Shown here piece by piece: positions 23,866 through 31,321 of a stretch of DNA of 44,648 nucleotides. Numbering within the stretch: position 1 is the stretch's first letter; every line of letters starts with the position of its first letter. Source of the stretch: a virus; the IMG/VR virus record IMGVR_UViG_3300034774_000312, positions 1-44,648 of that record; one strand, 5' to 3'. Below the pieces are notes generated by a model. It saw nothing but the letters and a program-made list of their open reading frames with translations, made no database searches and was not told the DNA's origin. The translations under genes and the position numbers were made by a program.

Positions 23866-25776
23866 ATGAAGGTGACACCCAAACTAGATGTCTCGTCAGT
23901 GTTTCGCACGCCCATATTTACTCTGCGAGCAGACACCAATCAAGTGAAAGAAGCCTACGGCGCAGTCTATCATGGCCCGTCGCAATCATGGCGTTTTCCT
24001 GCGTTCTTCCCGGTGCACGCGCTGGTGTTGTCGGACCTGACGAAACTGGTGCCTGATCTGTGGATGACGCCAGAGGCGTCGATGCACGTCGCTGAGCTCT
24101 CGAAGCCACCGACGTTACCTAGCGAGTTTAGCTTTGTCACGGAGCCCTACCAACACCAAAGGGATGGCCTCCTGCATCTCTACCAGCACCTGAGGGCCGG
24201 GCTCTTCTACTCCCCAGGGCTCGGTAAGTGCAAGGTGACGGTAGACCTGCAGCGTGCGACGGGAGACCATTCTCTCATTCTGTGTCCACGCGTCATGCTG
24301 CACACCTGGGCTGAGGAGTTCGAAAAGCACGGTAACATAAAAAACGTTATCGTGGTGGACGGGTACAACAAAAAGAAAAAGCTTCAGCGTATTGAAGACG
24401 CGATCGTCAACGGTCCGGTGGCCACGATCGTGACGTACAAGCTGGCCTCTTTGTACTACGAGGAGCTCATCAAGATACCCTACTCGGTTATCGTTGCTGA
24501 CGAGTCTCACCAAATGAAGACTCCTTTTGCACTACGTACCAAAGCAGCACGAGCACTGGCGGGGCGTGCTTACCGCCGGATTCTTTTGTCAGGCACACCG
24601 TCGCTGGGATCACCCTTCGACATGTATGCACAGCTCCGGTTCCTCGGAAAGTATTTCTGTAGCGAGCACTGGTGGGCTTTCCGAAAAACGTTTGGGGTAT
24701 TCCCTGCGCATGAGAGGGACGAAGCGAGGCCCAAGATGGTGGTGGGGTACAAGAACCTCGACATCATGAACGAGCGCGTGAACTTTGTCTGCCTTCGAAA
24801 GACCAAGGAAGAGTGCCTCGATCTGCCCGACCAAACGGTCATTGATGTGCACTTTACGGTGTACGCCGCGCAGAAAAAAGCGTACAATAATTTGATCTTG
24901 GAACGCTGCGACGCTGCGGGATTTGGCGTCAAGGAAGCGTTGGAAGAAGGTCTCCTCAACCAAGCGTCGGGGACTCTCCTACCGCCACACGTATACGTAC
25001 CTGAAGTCATTTCCTTGCTGAACAAATTGGATCAGATTTCAAGCGGCTTCCTGTACCAAACAAAACGCAACCCGCGGCTGTGTGATGGGTGTGCACACGT
25101 CCACGATTGCGTGGAGGAAGAGACGAAGCCCTACACCCGCCTGTGTAAAATCGCCCCCAAGGCTCCGGATGCAGTAGTCAATCCGCTGAAGAAAAATGCA
25201 CGGCTTGATAAGCTCATGGGTTTATTGGATACGGTGTTGGAAGATGAGGCCAACAAGGTTATCATCTGGGCTTCCTACCGAGTTGAGCTTGACCACCTGG
25301 AAAAGGCGGTAAAAGGGCTCAAGGTAGGGTACGTGCGGGTTGAAGGGGGTATGACAGGAGACGCACTGAACAAGTGCAGGTTGCAGTTCAATAGTGAACC
25401 TGCATGTCGTGTCTACATAGGTCAGGTCTCTACGGGGGTAGGGATCACACTAAACGCCGCCAATTACACCATCTACTACAACCTACCGTGGAGCTTGGAC
25501 CACTATCTCCAATCTCTGGATCGCAATTACCGCATCGGACAAGACCGTAAAGTCATAGTGTACCGTCTCATCGCACGGAATACTTTGGATGAGGCCAAGG
25601 TGGTGGCCTTGAAACAAAAACTGGACTTCAGCAACTTGGTGACGATGCGCTCTATGTGCATGCTTTGCCCAGAAATAAATCGCTGCCTGAAGTACAAAAT
25701 CGAACTCTACGACGACGATTGCATTTACGATCGCGCAATGCTACGCGACACAGCTCAAGTAAGGTTGATACCATGA
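23866..25776 (+). CDS. SNF2-like superfamily 2 DNA helicase/translocase (636 aa)
   Basis: An ATP-driven double-strand DNA translocase of SF2. Motifs in order: Q-like YQHQRDGL (95-102), Walker A SPGLGKCK (116-123), motif Ia ILCPRVML, Walker B variant ADESHQ (211-216), motif III LSGTPSLGSP (241-250), then in the second lobe IIWASYRVE, VSTGVGITLNAAN, and motif VI LDRNYRIGQDRK. The Walker A residue after Lys is Cys where Thr/Ser is normal. Two Cys groups, CDGCAHVHDC (about 405) and CMLCPEINRC near the C-terminus, may hold metal. The ATG follows AAAGGAG. It heads a plus-strand operon with a Cas4-like nuclease, which suggests repair, recombination or replication-fork work. Confidence 0.88.
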   Translation: MKVTPKLDVSSVFRTPIFTLRADTNQVKEAYGAVYHGPSQSWRFPAFFPVHALVLSDLTKLVPDLWMTPEASMHVAELSKPPTLPSEFSFVTEPYQHQRDGLLHLYQHLRAGLFYSPGLGKCKVTVDLQRATGDHSLILCPRVMLHTWAEEFEKHGNIKNVIVVDGYNKKKKLQRIEDAIVNGPVATIVTYKLASLYYEELIKIPYSVIVADESHQMKTPFALRTKAARALAGRAYRRILLSGTPSLGSPFDMYAQLRFLGKYFCSEHWWAFRKTFGVFPAHERDEARPKMVVGYKNLDIMNERVNFVCLRKTKEECLDLPDQTVIDVHFTVYAAQKKAYNNLILERCDAAGFGVKEALEEGLLNQASGTLLPPHVYVPEVISLLNKLDQISSGFLYQTKRNPRLCDGCAHVHDCVEEETKPYTRLCKIAPKAPDAVVNPLKKNARLDKLMGLLDTVLEDEANKVIIWASYRVELDHLEKAVKGLKVGYVRVEGGMTGDALNKCRLQFNSEPACRVYIGQVSTGVGITLNAANYTIYYNLPWSLDHYLQSLDRNYRIGQDRKVIVYRLIARNTLDEAKVVALKQKLDFSNLVTMRSMCMLCPEINRCLKYKIELYDDDCIYDRAMLRDTAQVRLIP

Positions 25777-26204
25777 AGCTAAGCATGGAATTTGAGGAGG
25801 AGGACCTTCGTGATATGATCGAAGGTTACTTCCAGAAGAGTGGGTTCTTGGTCCAAAACCTAGATCAACTTCTTCATCTGTTCAGCAAGGCCTACCCCGA
25901 TGGGATTCAGGTTCAGGTCGAGACCACCAATGTAAGCCCCCCCTCTGAGGAGTGGACGCCCAAGACAGAGCCTCAAGGTGTTGTGAAGGTGCAGGAGTCC
26001 GAAACCTTCAAGGACCCGGAGATTCAGCGTCCCAAGGACAACGGGTACACCAACAAGCCCATGTCCGCGTCTGACCTATTCGACCCCACGCCGGGCAGTG
26101 TGCCCACGCGTGACGAGCAACTCGCACAATCCAGGAAAGAACTAGAGCACATCATCGCCCAAAGCAAAGAAATCGAAGAAACCAAGCCCGAGGCTACTGA
26201 GTGA
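25773..26204 (+). CDS. Small acidic protein, 143 aa
   Basis: The ATG at 25773 overlaps the helicase stop (ATGA), giving MKLSMEFEEEDLRDMIEGYF; an upstream in-frame start would lie inside the helicase gene and is less likely. Residues 1-55 look helical and folded (FQKSGFLVQNLDQLLHLFSK); the rest is Pro/Thr/Glu-rich and probably disordered, with a final helical acidic segment. Its stop overlaps the GTG of the nuclease gene. It may be a partner of the helicase or nuclease, judged from coupling alone. Confidence 0.65.
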   Translation: MKLSMEFEEEDLRDMIEGYFQKSGFLVQNLDQLLHLFSKAYPDGIQVQVETTNVSPPSEEWTPKTEPQGVVKVQESETFKDPEIQRPKDNGYTNKPMSASDLFDPTPGSVPTRDEQLAQSRKELEHIIAQSKEIEETKPEATE

Positions 26205-27070
26205 TAGACACCATCGATAATGAAGAGATCAAAGGCATTGAAAAGACAGGGGAGGGTGACGACCTATACAGCCGTGCACTGCCCCGCGGATACCTATCTG
26301 TTTCCCAGGTGATGCAGTACACCAAATGCGGCGAAGCCTATCGCCGTCGCTACGTGTTGGAACAGCTCATCCCTTCCAACTCGTTCATGGTGCAGGGACG
26401 AGGGGTGCACAAAGCAGCAGAGGAGCTCCACCTCAGTATAATTGGGGGCAGCCCCATCTCCTCTGCTGAGATGGTTCAGCACTACTCTGACGTGCACGAC
26501 ACTGAGATCGTGGACGCGGAAATCAAAGAAGACCTGACGGAAGGGCAGATCAAGGACACGGGGGTGATGCTCACCCGCAAGTACCACACTGTGGCCTTGG
26601 GTGGCGGCCGGGACTCGAAGACAGGGGCGCCGGTTCCTGCGGTCAAGCCGGTTGCTGCAGAGCAAGTGTTCCGCGTCAAGGTACGGCCTGAGAATTCAGA
26701 CCCTATCCCTTTCTTGGGAGTCATCGACTTGGTGGAGGAGGGGTCCATCTCGGACCTCAAGACCAAGAAGAAAGCTGCGTCACAGGCAGAGGCGGACAAC
26801 AGTCTTCAGCTGAGTATGTACGCACACGTAACAGGTATTCCGAACGTGCGGTTAGATCAACTGGTTAAGCCCACAAAAACGATGGGCGTTCGCTTCTTGC
26901 GTACGGAGTCCATCCGGGATAGAAGGGAAACCTTGCACGCCGTAGACGTCGTGGCTGAGGTAGCGCAAGACATCGCCTCCGGTAGGTTCCGCCGCACCAA
27001 CCCGGAGAACTGGTGGTGCACCGAGAAGTGGTGTCCCTACTGGAAAGACTGCCGCGGCCGGAAGCGCTAA
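26201..27070 (+). CDS. Cas4/RecB-like PD-(D/E)XK nuclease with iron-sulfur cysteines (289 aa)
   Basis: A single-strand DNA exonuclease-type fold. C43 (KCGEAYRRRY), H70 (GRGVHKAAEE), D176 (GVIDLV), D185-x-K187 (SDLKTKKK) and Q203 (SLQLSMYA) give the nuclease motifs. C273, C278 and C284 (CTEKWCPYWKDC) with C43 give the four-Cys cluster of AddB/Cas4-type enzymes. It starts with GTG that overlaps the upstream stop. The family resects DNA ends in recombination and repair and is common in large phages without CRISPR; no CRISPR array or cas1/cas2 is present here. A second, diverged member is at 31322-32116. Confidence 0.85.
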   Translation: MIDTIDNEEIKGIEKTGEGDDLYSRALPRGYLSVSQVMQYTKCGEAYRRRYVLEQLIPSNSFMVQGRGVHKAAEELHLSIIGGSPISSAEMVQHYSDVHDTEIVDAEIKEDLTEGQIKDTGVMLTRKYHTVALGGGRDSKTGAPVPAVKPVAAEQVFRVKVRPENSDPIPFLGVIDLVEEGSISDLKTKKKAASQAEADNSLQLSMYAHVTGIPNVRLDQLVKPTKTMGVRFLRTESIRDRRETLHAVDVVAEVAQDIASGRFRRTNPENWWCTEKWCPYWKDCRGRKR

Positions 27071-27073
27071 GAC

Positions 27074-27490
27074 ATGCGAAAAGACGGGTGGGACTGGGGA
27101 AATATTCGGCCTAACTTGGCCAAGCTGCCCCCACACTTACGGGAGAGCTTCACTAAGAGTATCCCCATGCGTCCGGGGGAGGTACACGGTAGGGTTGCCA
27201 TCTTCCGTAGGACCCCTGGGTTGAACCACCCGACTGGTCGCGTTCTTGTGAGTAACTATTACAAGGACGCGGCCAGCCCTTCGGGCCCTCCGGATGGTGC
27301 CCAAGTTGACTTAGTCGATTTTTCAGGCCGTGTGGCTCTTGTGACCTTTATCCTTGCAAAAAGAAATGTACCTGCTGTAATAGGCGGTCTTATCCGGTCT
27401 TTTTTAGATATGGGTGGGTCACGTGAAGACTTACTCGCTGCTGTTGACTTGGCTACCAAGCCAAAAACCCAAGAGGCATTTCATGAGTGA
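27074..27490 (+). CDS. Hypothetical protein, 138 aa
   Basis: Starts MRKDGWDWGNIRPNLAK, three bases after the nuclease stop. It seems a small folded protein, with a beta-rich middle (HGRVAIFRRTPGLNHPTGRV; VDFSGRVALVTFILAKR) and a helical C-terminus. No family recognised. Its last bases contain the ATG of the next gene, so it is coupled to it. The plus-strand operon context suggests an accessory role in DNA metabolism. Confidence 0.65.
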   Translation: MRKDGWDWGNIRPNLAKLPPHLRESFTKSIPMRPGEVHGRVAIFRRTPGLNHPTGRVLVSNYYKDAASPSGPPDGAQVDLVDFSGRVALVTFILAKRNVPAVIGGLIRSFLDMGGSREDLLAAVDLATKPKTQEAFHE

Positions 27491-27863
27491 TGAATTTGAA
27501 GTCGAAGTCCTGGTAACGTGCGACCGCACCAAGAAGACCCACAAGATCCCCATGACCCTGGAGGAGGCGGGCACGCACAAGAAGAGGGTAGGCGAGAAGG
27601 GCGCCAACGCCGAAGAGATTCGAAGCTTTCTCGGCGGGATTCCTCACCCCAGGCCTGACCTCGTGGTCATGTTCCGTGGAGAAATCGTGGTATTGCCCAC
27701 CGTGGTCGACAAGAAGGACGCCACCCTGATGCGGTTGCTGAGCACCCTCACCAACTCGCCTACGTTCCCTGCCCCCCCGGTCAAGCCCCGCAAGAAATCC
27801 TCAAAGAATGGTAAAAGGGAAAGCGCGCCCCCTACTGTTCAAGATTCAGCACCTGCTGAGTGA
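27483..27863 (+). CDS. Hypothetical protein, 126 aa, basic C-terminus
   Basis: The ATG at 27483, eight bases before the upstream stop, gives MSDEFEVEVLVTCDRTKKTH; the longer upstream frame is a shadow. Residues 1-85 look folded (beta strands at EVEVLVTC and VVMFRGEIVVLPT), followed by a Pro/Lys/Ser-rich basic tail (KPRKKSSKNGKRES). The stop overlaps the start of the zinc-ribbon gene by a single base. Possibly a small nucleic-acid-associated protein; no family recognised. Confidence 0.65.
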   Translation: MSDEFEVEVLVTCDRTKKTHKIPMTLEEAGTHKKRVGEKGANAEEIRSFLGGIPHPRPDLVVMFRGEIVVLPTVVDKKDATLMRLLSTLTNSPTFPAPPVKPRKKSSKNGKRESAPPTVQDSAPAE

Positions 27864-28033
27864 TGGAGAAGTTTGGCGTCGAGGAGAACGCGAAGCCTGG
27901 AGAAAAACAGGCTAGCGATCAAATTACCCACTGCCCCTGGTGCGGTAGTGAGTGCGCAGTCCATGGTGCTACCGTCTTGTGTCCGACCCACGGATCGAAA
28001 CCTTTCGAACGTGAAGATGGCCAAGACGAATAA
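27863..28033 (+). CDS. 56-residue zinc-ribbon protein
   Basis: Too short for many gene callers, but well supported. The ATG overlaps the upstream stop by one base (TGATG) and the frame carries a compact zinc-ribbon: CPWCGSEC, then CPTHG, flanked by charged ends. It overlaps the next gene's ATG at 28017 by 17 bases, as is usual in this operon. Zinc-ribbon miniproteins in phages often bind nucleic acid or a host protein; which applies here is unknown. Confidence 0.65.
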   Translation: MEKFGVEENAKPGEKQASDQITHCPWCGSECAVHGATVLCPTHGSKPFEREDGQDE

Positions 28034-28274
28034 AGACCATCGGATGGATCGCATCCGCAGTACGATGGATTTAATCACCCAGCGTACTGCGGTCATTCGA
28101 GCAATATACATAGTCAGCGTGGCGACTAATGGACCTCGTGCCGAGATCCTGATGGAGTTCCACCAAGCAGTTGGCGACGTCTTAGAGGGGATGGCGTTAA
28201 CCGATCTGAATCTCACCTACATCAACAAGAGCAAGGTGAGAGAGGAGGTAGCTTGGCTACGCGAGCGCAGATAG
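28017..28274 (+). CDS. Hypothetical protein, 85 aa
   Basis: The ATG at 28017 gives MAKTNKDHRMDRIRSTMDLI; the longer upstream frame would overlap the zinc-ribbon gene entirely. The protein is helical, basic at the start, with two likely amphipathic helices (TQRTAVIRAIYIVSVA; ILMEFHQAVGDVLEGMAL). The 3' end holds the ribosome site and TTG start of the next gene. No family recognised. Confidence 0.6.
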   Translation: MAKTNKDHRMDRIRSTMDLITQRTAVIRAIYIVSVATNGPRAEILMEFHQAVGDVLEGMALTDLNLTYINKSKVREEVAWLRERR

Positions 28275-28627
28275 TACAGGGCGCATTCTTTAGAATGCAC
28301 AACGGAGACGTGAACACAGTGCCATGGTACGCCAAGGAAGAGTCCTGGGGTATTGTGTCACAGGTGGCGGGATTTTCCGCCGACGTGTTCAGAGTTTTCA
28401 ACCAGCCACTGGTGGCCGGCACCATTGATACGATCAATGGCCTGGTAAACCGACGTGTCCTCACTAAAGAGGATGCGGACGCATGGCTACGCGCAAAACT
28501 CCAAGCCATATCTAAGCAAATCCAGCACACCAATCAAGACGACGATCCAATCCTCTACCAGCGCCTAGATGCGCAACTTGAGCTGATAATGGAACTACTG
28601 AACGAAGACAAGGTGATCCATGGCTAA
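28253..28627 (+). CDS. Hypothetical protein, 124 aa, TTG start
   Basis: A strong AGAGGAGG site at 28240-28248 lies five bases before a TTG at 28253, fixing this unusual start. The protein begins MATRAQIVQGAFFRMHNGD and looks helical, ending in an acidic helix (QRLDAQLELIMELLNEDK). It overlaps the ParB-like gene by eight bases. Unknown function; a TTG start with a perfect ribosome site may set a lower level than for its neighbours. Confidence 0.65.
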   Translation: MATRAQIVQGAFFRMHNGDVNTVPWYAKEESWGIVSQVAGFSADVFRVFNQPLVAGTIDTINGLVNRRVLTKEDADAWLRAKLQAISKQIQHTNQDDDPILYQRLDAQLELIMELLNEDKVIHG

Positions 28628-29618
28628 GAAAAAGATGATTCAAGTACCCTTCGAAAACGTGCTGTGCGACGAAGAGTTCAACGCACGGACTGACTACGAC
28701 CGCGACTACATCCTCTCGCTGAAGAACTCGATCATGGAATCGGGACTGCTTCAGCCCATCGGCGTTACCCCGAAGAAAGGGCCCGATACTGACGACACCA
28801 AGCAGTACTACCTCATCTATGGGTTTTGCCGTTACAAGGCTATCTGCCTGATCCGAGACGAGCTTGGGGTAGATGCCCACTCAGTGCTGGACGTTGTTCT
28901 CAACGAAGGCACGCTCGAAGAGTTGCGAGACCGCAACCTCAAAGAGAACATCGACAGGAAGAGCCTCAAACCCCACGAGATCGCCACCGCCGTCAAGAAG
29001 ATGGTGAACTCGGGCCTGGAGCAACGTGACATCGCGAAGCGCCTGGGCCGTCCACAGAGCTGGGTGAGCTACCACCACAAGGTAGTGACCAAGCTCGGGT
29101 CAGTGGCTTACAAGGCGTTTGAAGCAGGGGATCTCACCCTGGAGCAAGCGCTCAACATCGCGGACGTCCCTGAGGACGCGCAAGACGACGTAGTCAACAA
29201 GGTGCTCAACGCAGGGACTCGTACTGAGGCCCGCAAGCTGGCAAAGCAGGCGTCTAAGGATGCGGGGACACGACGTACCTACGTCAACAAGGGACGACCG
29301 ACGGCCAAGAACTTGGCACAGTTCGTTAGCGATGCATCCTTCGATGCAGAGTCAAACAAGATGGTCGAAACCGACGAAGCATTCTACAACGGTTTGGCAG
29401 CCGGAATGCGCGTCGCCCTAGGGGATCTCGAATTCGAGAAGCTCACTTGTCACGACGACTACACCGACAAGGACTTCCACGCCAAGGAGCGCAAGGCCAA
29501 AGAAGCGGCCAAGGCTAAGGCTGCGAAGGCGGGGGAGAAGCCCAAGAAGAAAAAGACGGCTAAGCGCGCTGCACGGAAGAAGAAAACGCCAGCGGCTGAC
29601 AGCGCCGCCGCCAACTAG
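28620..29618 (+). CDS. ParB-like DNA-binding protein with a Lys/Ala-rich tail (332 aa)
   Basis: Residues 5-120 form a ParB N-terminal domain (ILSLKNSIMESGLLQPIGV; YYLIYGFCRYKAICLI; LRDRNLKENIDRKSLKPHE) and 120-165 a helix-turn-helix (LEQRDIAKRLGRPQSWVSYH). After a central helical region comes a C-terminal stretch of about 50 residues rich in Lys and Ala (KAKAAKAGEKPKKKKTAKRA), resembling histone H1-like tails. ParB-type proteins bind specific DNA sites in partition, replication or gene control. No ParA-like gene was seen in the window, so partition is not supported here; a regulator or nucleoid-like role is possible. The gene converges with the sigma factor, the stops overlapping by four bases. 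Confidence 0.8.
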   Translation: MAKKKMIQVPFENVLCDEEFNARTDYDRDYILSLKNSIMESGLLQPIGVTPKKGPDTDDTKQYYLIYGFCRYKAICLIRDELGVDAHSVLDVVLNEGTLEELRDRNLKENIDRKSLKPHEIATAVKKMVNSGLEQRDIAKRLGRPQSWVSYHHKVVTKLGSVAYKAFEAGDLTLEQALNIADVPEDAQDDVVNKVLNAGTRTEARKLAKQASKDAGTRRTYVNKGRPTAKNLAQFVSDASFDAESNKMVETDEAFYNGLAAGMRVALGDLEFEKLTCHDDYTDKDFHAKERKAKEAAKAKAAKAGEKPKKKKTAKRAARKKKTPAADSAAAN

Positions 29619-30319
29619 AGAGTGACTTGATGTGTCGACGCTGAAGACCGCAATTTCGTAAGCGCGGTCTCACGTAGCTGTCGCACCCTCTCCCCAGTGA
29701 TATCAAGCACCCTCCCAATTTGTTTGAGGGTCTTAGGCGTTGTGTGTATTCCGTAACACGTTTTCACAATAAAGGTTTCACGAATGCTCAAGGGCGTCAG
29801 CACCAAAAGTTTACACACACTTTGTGTTGTGTTTACCTGAGCTGTCTTGTCTTCGGTGACATTCGTTTTCGTATATTCTGTGAGCTCAGTTGCAATAGGT
29901 ATCTTGGTTCCTTTAGCGATGGCGTGAGCGGGGATATGGACAATGCCAATACGGCGTCCCTCTTCACGCATCTCGTGGCGTACCCACCAACCTGCATACG
30001 TCAGGAACCGAGTCCCAGCGTCAGGATTGAATTTCTTCAATGCTCGGATCAACCCGATATTCCCCGCCGCAATGAGATCTTCCAGCACCGCTCGGTTCTG
30101 GAAGGTCCTAGGGCGTTTTCGGGCTTCCGCTATGACGTAACGTAGAGCCCCCTGTATGATCAGGTCCCTCGCTCCGGGGTCCTGTGTCTCATGATGTTTT
30201 CGAATTAGGGTCCGTTCTTCCGCCGCGGTTAGCAGTCGCGTTCCCTCTACATCCTTGTAGTAGAGCGCAAGCGAATCGCGGTTGGGAGGGCGGGCACTAG
30301 TAGTGTTTTGAATACTCAT
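29615..30319 (-). CDS. Phage sigma-70-family factor (234 aa)
   Basis: Region 1.2-like residues 15-42 (DSLALYYKDVEGTRLLTAAEE) are followed by region 2: LEDLIAAGNIGLIRALKKF (79-97) is 2.1-2.2 and TRFLTYAGWWVRHEMREEGR (103-122) covers 2.3-2.4. Region 3 is short or missing. Region 4 ends the chain: LKQIGRVLDITGERVRQLRE (198-217), a helix-turn-helix for a -35 element. A sigma factor directs RNA polymerase to promoters. Since this phage encodes beta and beta' chains, the factor may serve the phage enzyme, the host enzyme, or both. It is the only minus-strand gene in this block and is read divergently from the 30410 gene. Confidence 0.88.
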   Translation of the reverse strand: MSIQNTTSARPPNRDSLALYYKDVEGTRLLTAAEERTLIRKHHETQDPGARDLIIQGALRYVIAEARKRPRTFQNRAVLEDLIAAGNIGLIRALKKFNPDAGTRFLTYAGWWVRHEMREEGRRIGIVHIPAHAIAKGTKIPIATELTEYTKTNVTEDKTAQVNTTQSVCKLLVLTPLSIRETFIVKTCYGIHTTPKTLKQIGRVLDITGERVRQLRETALTKLRSSASTHQVTL

Positions 30320-30409
30320 TGTTCAAAAAGATACCTAAACGAGGTCTTGCCTCTCAGGGTGACTTGGGATAGGGTAAGCCCCTTCAGTAAACGTACTTTA
30401 GGAGTACAA

Positions 30410-31264
30410 ATGAGTGACACTACGGAATCCACGTCTCTAGCAAAACCCGAAGAAGACTTCGACACCCGCATCGCCAATTCGGTCACATCGCTTGCCAGTC
30501 TGGCAGACGAGCTCGACGAGGAGCTCGGCATCAAAGTGATGGAGCTCGCGCAGCTGACCAAGCCCGGTATCAAGGGCATGGAAGGTGAGCAGCGCGTAAA
30601 GATCCCCCAGATATTCCTTCGCCAGCCCAGTTCGAGCTCGGAGGTAATTCCGGAGGATTGCAAGATCGGGCATCTTTACGATTCCAATGGGAACAACATT
30701 GGCGAATCGTACACGTTCATCCCCGTGCTCTTGCACGACGTGCGCAAGAAGTGGGGGGAGGAGCAAGTCGATTGCCAGTCATTGGACGGGATCACCGGTA
30801 CACGTTACGGAGCTTGTTCGGAATGCCCCTACGGGCGGTTCGAGCAGGGAGCGCGTCCCGACTGTAGCAAGGGCTTCAGCTTCTACGGAGTGACTGAAGA
30901 TCTGTCGGCGTTCTATCGTATCGACTTCTCGAAGTCCAGTGCCAAGGCCGGACGGAACATCAAGCGCCTCATCCAGGCGCCTGCTCTCTGGAGTCGATCC
31001 TTCAAGGTGACGACAGAGAAGAAGTCCGCACATAGTCGTAACTACTACGTATTGAAGACCCAAGCAACGGGGATTCGTACAGACGACGAGACCATGCGAG
31101 TGTGTGATGCACTTCACGGCTTCTTCCAGTCGGTGTATCACCGTCAGCTCCACGGGCAGACGGCGTACGCCAAGCGCCTCGCTGCTGATCCCAGCACAGG
31201 GCCCACGGAAGCAGTCACGGTCAGTGACGACGAAGAAACTATCGACTTCTCGGAAAACCTGTAA
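30410..31264 (+). CDS. Cys-rich replication-associated protein, possible ssDNA-binding protein (284 aa)
   Basis: TTAGGAGTACAA before the ATG at 30410 fixes the start; the longer frame from 30308 would overlap the sigma gene start. The protein has an acidic helical start, a segment VKIPQIFLRQPSSSSEVIP, and Cys motif CQSLDG...ACSECPYG...CSKG (about 122-156) like a zinc site, then aromatic-rich strands (FSFYGVTEDLSAFYRIDF). The C-terminus is acidic (SDDEETIDFSENL), as in many single-strand DNA-binding proteins. Position at the head of the replication genes supports that role, but the call rests on composition and context. Confidence 0.6.
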   Translation: MSDTTESTSLAKPEEDFDTRIANSVTSLASLADELDEELGIKVMELAQLTKPGIKGMEGEQRVKIPQIFLRQPSSSSEVIPEDCKIGHLYDSNGNNIGESYTFIPVLLHDVRKKWGEEQVDCQSLDGITGTRYGACSECPYGRFEQGARPDCSKGFSFYGVTEDLSAFYRIDFSKSSAKAGRNIKRLIQAPALWSRSFKVTTEKKSAHSRNYYVLKTQATGIRTDDETMRVCDALHGFFQSVYHRQLHGQTAYAKRLAADPSTGPTEAVTVSDDEETIDFSENL

Positions 31265-31266
31265 GA

Positions 31267-31313
31267 AGCAGCAGCCATGAGATGATCCGTCTCGTGGCTG
31301 CTGTTCATTTTTA
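31267..31313 (+). terminator. Rho-independent-type terminator after the 284-aa gene
   Basis: A stem of about 15 pairs (AGCAGCCATGAG against CTCGTGGCTGCT plus flanking pairs, with G-T wobbles) and a nine-base loop, followed by CATTTTTA. It starts two bases after the stop and ends before the next gene's start at 31322, so it would separate a highly expressed gene from the replication operon. Confidence 0.75.
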
Positions 31314-31321
31314 GGTGTCAC

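Noticed and set aside
28620-29618. ParABS partition system
   Set aside because: Only the ParB-like gene is present, with no ParA and no centromere-like repeats in the window.
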